This document shows, one piece after another, positions 1 through 7,208 of a stretch of 7,208 bases of DNA; the first letter of the stretch is position 1; every line of letters begins with the position of its first letter. The DNA is from an uncultured Actinomycetes bacterium (GTDB taxonomy: Bacteria > Actinomycetota > Acidimicrobiia > Acidimicrobiales > RAAP-2), in the NCBI GenBank assembly GCA_903893955.1, contig CAITOG010000104.1, positions 1 through 7,208 on the forward strand, read 5' to 3'. The translations under genes and the position numbers were made by a program. The notes below the pieces were generated by a model that searched no databases, had not been told where the DNA came from, and saw nothing but the letters and a program-made list of their open reading frames with translations.

Positions 1-1
1 C

Positions 2-751
2 TCGACCGGCTCATCGACTGCGGCCCTCGGGGAGCTCGTCGGCTCAGTCACGCTGCTCGTCCCGGGCCGCAACCTGGGCTTCGGCGCGGGCGTCAACCGC
101 GGCGTCGCAGCCCTGGGTCCGCACATCGATGCCGTGATCGTGGCCAACCCCGACACCATTACGAGGCCGGGCACCACCGAGCTGCTGCTCCGAAGGCTCG
201 ACGAGGCACCAGCGTGGGCAATCGTCGGGCCGGCCATCCTGACGAGCGAGGGCCACGTCTACCCATCGGTGCGGCGCTTCCCTCACCCTGTCCTCGCGGC
301 GGCGCACGCGCTCGTGGGGCTCGTGCGGCCCACCAACCGGTTCACAGCGTCGTATCGCTCCTCGCCGGTGCGCCCCGATGGCGGGTGCGACTGGGTGTCC
401 GGCGCCTACTTCGCCATCCGCCGAGGCATATTCGAGTCGCTCGGCGGCTTCGATGAGGGCTACTTCATGTTCGCCGAGGACATGGACCTGTGCTGGCGAG
501 CTCGACAGGCTGGCTATGGGGTCGGCCAGGTCCCTGACGCCGTGATCTCTCACGTCGAGGGGGTCTCGAGGGCAGCGCACCCCTATGCGATGCTCGTGGC
601 GCACCATCGTTCTGCACTGCGCTTCGCCTCCCAGACCACCTCAGGCCCAGCTCGGCTCCTCCTCCCCTTGGCGGCAGCGGTGCTTGGCGTGCGCCTGCTC
701 GTCGCGCTTGGCACCACCGCACGCAGCCGGCGAGGCCGTCCTCGCGTGTAA
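2..751 (+). CDS. Family-2 glycosyltransferase, rhamnosyltransferase-like (5' partial)
   Basis: The reading frame is open from the first complete codon at position 2 to the TAA at 749-751, giving 249 visible residues; the start lies to the left of the window. Fragment residues 23-34 (RNLGFGAGVNRG) are the conserved N-x-GFGxGxN-x-G segment of WbbL/RfbF-type GT-A enzymes. VIVANPDT (45-52) matches the family's nucleotide-sugar/metal-binding strand, where N-P-D takes the place of DxD. WVSGAYFAIRR (131-141), GGFDEGYFMFAEDMDLCWR (148-166, with the likely catalytic E159-D160) and VISH (181-184) complete the acceptor side. Roughly the first 40-60 residues are probably missing, judging from family members of about 300 residues. 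A hydrophobic stretch at about 219-236, followed by Arg-rich residues, could be a membrane anchor at the cytoplasmic face. By family the enzyme transfers a sugar, often rhamnose from dTDP-rhamnose, onto an envelope glycan or lipid-linked intermediate. Donor and acceptor cannot be read from the sequence. It is probably the last gene of an upstream polysaccharide cluster and unrelated to the methionine genes that follow. Confidence 0.9.
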   Translation, partial: STGSSTAALGELVGSVTLLVPGRNLGFGAGVNRGVAALGPHIDAVIVANPDTITRPGTTELLLRRLDEAPAWAIVGPAILTSEGHVYPSVRRFPHPVLAAAHALVGLVRPTNRFTASYRSSPVRPDGGCDWVSGAYFAIRRGIFESLGGFDEGYFMFAEDMDLCWRARQAGYGVGQVPDAVISHVEGVSRAAHPYAMLVAHHRSALRFASQTTSGPARLLLPLAAAVLGVRLLVALGTTARSRRGRPRV

Positions 752-754
752 AAG

Positions 755-783
755 TTGACAAGATTGGTCGGGTTTGATTGAGT
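755..783 (+). promoter_or_regulatory. Possible metY promoter: TTGACA -35 box with weak -10
   Basis: A perfect TTGACA lies at 755-760, three bases after the stop of the glycosyltransferase. With a 17-base spacer the -10 position is TTGAGT (778-783), which matches TATAAT at only three of six bases; no better TANNNT hexamer is found at spacings of 16-18. The location, in the only non-coding gap before metY, is right for an operon promoter. The poor -10 means it is either weak, activator-dependent, or recognised through actinobacterial rules that tolerate poor hexamers. Confidence 0.4.
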
Positions 784-807
784 GGTCGGCGTCACGCGTC
801 AGACCAC
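782..807 (+). promoter_or_regulatory. Dyad GTGGTC-N14-GACCAC with internal tandem heptamer, possible operator or leader hairpin
   Basis: GTGGTC (782-787) is perfectly complementary in inverted orientation to GACCAC (802-807). The 14-base centre contains GCGTCAC (789-795) followed directly by GCGTCAG (796-802), a tandem near-repeat. The element ends four bases before the metY Shine-Dalgarno sequence and lies where transcription would begin if the TTGACA box is used. It could bind a repressor, as metY and metX are repressed in other actinobacteria (for example by McbR in Corynebacterium), or form a small RNA stem. I cannot tell which, and a chance dyad is possible. Confidence 0.35.
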
Positions 808-810
808 CAC

Positions 811-816
811 AAGGAG
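811..816 (+). promoter_or_regulatory. Ribosome binding site of metY (decides the GTG start)
   Basis: AAGGAG at 811-816 lies five bases before the GTG at 822-824. It is the strongest Shine-Dalgarno match among the gene starts in this window, and it settles the start against the in-frame TTG at 774, which has no such site. Confidence 0.8.
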
Positions 817-821
817 CCACC

Positions 822-2111
<1,290 letters not shown>

Positions 2112-2125
2112 CGAGCAGTTCAGAA

Positions 2126-3295
2126 GTGGGCGACTCGGAACCAGGGCAGCCGACCGCGCCCATCCCCGCGACTGGTGCCTGGCGGCCCGGCGATCCAGTC
2201 GGGAACCGCACGCTGGCCCACGTCCTGGGGTCTCGGCTGCTCGAGCTCGAGCTCGGTGGCGTCCTCGGTGGCGCTGAGGCACCAATCACCGTCGCCTACG
2301 AGACGTGGGGGGAGCTCGCTGCCGACGGGTCAAATGTGGTGCTCGTCTTGCACGCGTTGACCGGTGATTCCCACGCTGCCGGAGAGAGAGGCCCAGGTCA
2401 CCTCGCGCCAGGGTGGTGGCAGCCCTTGATCGGGCCTGGCCGGAGCATCGACACAAATCGGTTCTTCGTTCTCTCGGCCAACGTGCTCGGCGGCTGCCAG
2501 GGGACAACCGGGCCTTCCTCCGATGCAGCTGACGGGGTCCCGTATGGGTCGAGGTTCCCGACGGTGACCATCAGGGACCAAGTCGCCGTCGAGCTCGCGC
2601 TGCTCGACTTCCTCGGGATCGATCGCCTCCACGCGGTGATCGGTGGCTCCATGGGAGGCATGCGAGCGCTCGAGCTGGCGCTCATGGCACCGAGCAGAGT
2701 CGGCCGCCTGGTCCTGCTCGCGTGTGGGCCGGCGGCCACCGCCGAGCAGATCGCCCTGTGCCATGCGCAGATCATGGCAATCGAGCTGGATCCCCGCTTC
2801 CGAGGAGGGGACTACTACGGCGCCGCACCCGGTGAAGGGCCGTGGCGTGGCCTCGGCGTCGCTCGGCGGATCGGCCAGATCACGTACCGCACCAGAGAGG
2901 AGTTCTCCGAGCGATTCGGTCGAGAGATCCAAGGTGGCGGGCCGCTCGATGTCGATTCGCAGTACGCGGTGGAGGGCTATCTCGACTACCAGGCGGTCAA
3001 GCTGGCACGCCGATTCGATGCCAACAGCTACCGAGTGCTCTCTCGGGCGATGGACCATCACGACGTCGGCCGAGGACGAGGAGGCGTGCTCACCGCCCTG
3101 CGATCGCTCGAGACGCCGACCACCGTCATCGGCTTCGACTCCGACAGGCTCTACCCGCCGGTCGAGCAGGAGGTGCTGGCTGCGTACATCCAAGGTGCAG
3201 AACCGCTGCACCTGCTCAGCTCGCCGCTCGGCCACGACGCCTTCCTGCTCGAGATCGAGGCGATCAGCCCGATCATCGCTGCAGCGTTGGGGTGA
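2126..3295 (+). CDS. metX: Homoserine O-acetyltransferase (MetX, alpha/beta hydrolase fold)
   Basis: MetX transfers an acyl group, normally acetyl from acetyl-CoA, to the hydroxyl of L-homoserine, the first committed step of methionine synthesis. The protein has 389 residues. HALTGDSHAAG (76-86) is the oxyanion-side signature. GGSMGG (173-178) holds the nucleophile S175; D340 in FDSDRLYPP and H370 in GHDAF complete the triad. LGGCQGTTGPSS (121-132) and the lid-region segment RIGQITYRT (248-256) are also characteristic. The start is GTG at 2126: the N-terminal ATGAWRPGDPVGNR resembles the N-terminal extension of streptomycete-type MetX, and no later in-frame ATG or GTG precedes the conserved core. 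There is no good Shine-Dalgarno sequence, so translation probably depends on ribosomes leaving metY 14 bases upstream. Some MetX proteins use succinyl-CoA; the MetY partner argues for acetyl here, but this is inference. Confidence 0.94.
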   Translation: MGDSEPGQPTAPIPATGAWRPGDPVGNRTLAHVLGSRLLELELGGVLGGAEAPITVAYETWGELAADGSNVVLVLHALTGDSHAAGERGPGHLAPGWWQPLIGPGRSIDTNRFFVLSANVLGGCQGTTGPSSDAADGVPYGSRFPTVTIRDQVAVELALLDFLGIDRLHAVIGGSMGGMRALELALMAPSRVGRLVLLACGPAATAEQIALCHAQIMAIELDPRFRGGDYYGAAPGEGPWRGLGVARRIGQITYRTREEFSERFGREIQGGGPLDVDSQYAVEGYLDYQAVKLARRFDANSYRVLSRAMDHHDVGRGRGGVLTALRSLETPTTVIGFDSDRLYPPVEQEVLAAYIQGAEPLHLLSSPLGHDAFLLEIEAISPIIAAALG

Positions 3296-3323
3296 GGCCG
3301 AGGCGGGCTGGCTCCTCTGGGCC
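3296..3323 (+). terminator. GC-rich bulged hairpin after metX, possible terminator
   Basis: GGCC-GAGG (3296-3303) can pair with CCTC (3314-3317) and, after a two-base bulge (TG), with GGCC (3320-3323). This is an eight-pair stem with a ten-base loop, starting on the base directly after the metX TGA. No T-run follows, so it is not a classical intrinsic terminator. High-G+C actinobacteria are often thought to use such U-less hairpins, and it may equally slow transcription or protect the metYX mRNA end. It ends two bases before the possible secA -10 box. Confidence 0.4.
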
Positions 3324-3325
3324 GG

Positions 3326-3331
3326 TAGTCT
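3326..3331 (+). promoter_or_regulatory. Possible secA -10 box (TAGTCT), near-leaderless start
   Basis: TAGTCT at 3326-3331 fits the TANNNT core of actinobacterial -10 elements. Initiation six to eight bases downstream would fall at about 3337-3339, only two to four bases before the secA ATG at 3341. That fits the absence of a usable Shine-Dalgarno sequence (GGGA at 3335-3338 is too close). No -35 match is seen at 3303-3308. Confidence 0.4.
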
Positions 3332-3340
3332 GACGGGATC

Positions 3341-6056
<2,716 letters not shown>

Positions 6057-6070
<14 letters not shown>

Positions 6071-7205
6071 GAGCGCCGGCGAGGGCCGGCCCAACGTCGT
6101 GGTGCTCGCGGAGCTCGAGTCGAGGCTTGCCGAGGCTGAGGGGTACCTCAAGATCGCCGATGCTCGAGCGCGCAGAGACGAGCTCGAGGAGCTCGCCGGG
6201 AAGCCTGATCTCTGGGATGACCAGGATCGGGCCCGACAGGTCACCACCGAGCTTGGTCGGGTGAGCGATGACCTCGATCGCTTCGACACCCTCGCCTCGA
6301 GCTTGGGTGATGCCCAGGTCATGGTCGAGCTCGTCGGCGAGGCTGCCGGCACCGGAGAGCCAGACGCTTCTCTCGAGGAGGAGCTGGCCGCTGCGGTTGG
6401 TGATCTCGAACGTGCCATCGGTCGCCTCGAGGTGCAGAGCCTCTTTCAGGGGGAGCACGACGAGGCAGATGCCATCGCAGAGGTGCACGCGGGGGCCGGC
6501 GGGACCGACGCCCAGGACTGGGCCGAGATGATGCTGCGGATGTACACCCGCTGGGCTGAGCGTCGTGGGTTCAGCGTCGAGGTCGATGAGACGACCGAGG
6601 GCTCCGAAGCCGGCCTCCTCTCGGCCACCTTCATCGTCAAGGGACGGTTCGCCTACGGGCTCCTGTCTGCAGAGCGAGGGGTGCACCGTCTGGTTCGGAT
6701 GAGCCCGTTCGACTCCCAGCACCGGCGCCAAACGAGCTTCGCCACCTTGCAGGTGACGCCGTTCATGGAGGAGCTCGACGACGCACCAGAGATCGAGGAG
6801 AAGGATCTGCGGATCGACACCTACCGAGCCTCTGGTGCGGGTGGCCAGCACATCAACAAGACCGACTCAGCGGTTCGACTCACCCACCTGCCGACCGGGA
6901 TCGTGGTCTCTTGCCAGAACGAGCGCAGCCAGCACCAGAACAAGGCGAGGGCGATGCAGATCCTCGCCAACAAGCTCGCCGAGGTCGCTCGAGAGCAGCG
7001 AGAAGCAGAGCTGGCGGAGCTGACCGGGGAGCGAATCGACAACGCCTGGGGGAGCCAGATCCGCTCGTACGTCATGGCGCCCTACCAGTTGGTCAAGGAT
7101 CTGCGCACGAATGTCGAGACCGGCAACGTCGATGCGGTCCTTGATGGGGATCTCGATGATTTCATGGAGGCAGAGCTCCGCCGCCGCCGTGGCGTCACCC
7201 CCTGA
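6057..7205 (+). CDS. prfB: Peptide chain release factor 2
   Basis: RF2 recognises UGA and UAA stop codons in the ribosomal A site and triggers peptidyl-tRNA hydrolysis. From ATG 6057 the product has 382 residues, close to the roughly 365-375 usual for the family. An N-terminal coiled-coil domain (about 15-130, with DLWDD at 51-55) is followed by EVHAGAGGTDAQDWAEMMLRM (142-162). The codon-reading SPF tripeptide is S216-P217-F218, which marks it as RF2 and not RF1 (PxT). The catalytic GGQ is G262-G263-Q264 within SGAGGQHINKTDSAVRLTH. The ATG lies inside the last codons of secA, giving a 14-base overlap and probable translational coupling; no strong Shine-Dalgarno sequence precedes it. In-frame GTGs at 6099 and 6102 are weaker alternatives that would remove only 14-15 residues ahead of the conserved part. 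The frame is open throughout: the programmed +1 frameshift site known from E. coli prfB (an in-frame UGA near codon 26) is absent. In other actinobacteria ftsE-ftsX commonly follow. Confidence 0.97.
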
Positions 7206-7208
7206 GAG

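Noticed and set aside
774..821. An upstream TTG start for metY adding 16 residues
   Set aside because: The extra residues do not resemble MetY N-termini, and the GTG at 822 has AAGGAG at ideal spacing.
2239..2252. A perfect 14-base palindrome (GCTCGAGCTCGAGC) near the 5' end of metX
   Set aside because: It encodes alternating Leu and Glu with the favoured codons CTC and GAG, and the same string recurs in part in secA and prfB, so codon choice explains it.

Overview
This is a high-G+C window from a bacterial chromosome. Gene content, the metY-metX pair, the secA-prfB junction, and the heavy use of CTC (Leu) and GAG (Glu) codons suggest an actinobacterium. An Acidimicrobiia-like lineage is my best guess, made from the protein sequences and general resemblance only. 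All genes are on the + strand, packed head to tail. There are no RNA genes, mobile elements, CRISPR arrays or long non-coding stretches.

Layout: (1) positions 2-751 hold the C-terminal part of a family-2 glycosyltransferase of the rhamnosyltransferase (WbbL/RfbF) type, cut by the left edge. (2) A 70-base gap holds a TTGACA box, a 6-bp dyad and a GTG start with a good Shine-Dalgarno sequence. (3) metY (822-2111) and metX (2126-3295) form a two-gene methionine operon: MetX activates homoserine to its O-acyl ester, and MetY exchanges the acyl group for sulfide to give homocysteine. (4) A 45-base gap holds a GC-rich bulged hairpin and a TAGTCT box very close to the next start. (5) secA (3341-6070) encodes the full-length preprotein translocase ATPase, with its C-terminal zinc site intact. 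(6) prfB (6057-7205) encodes release factor 2. It starts inside the last codons of secA, overlapping by 14 bases, so the two are probably translationally coupled. The window ends three bases after the prfB stop.

Functionally this is housekeeping territory: envelope polysaccharide synthesis, sulfur assimilation into methionine, protein export and translation termination. I found no sign of a previously undescribed system. The points worth a second look are regulatory: the metY leader dyad with its internal tandem heptamer, the hairpin plus possible leaderless promoter in front of secA, and the UGA stop of secA overlapping the start of the gene for the factor that reads UGA.
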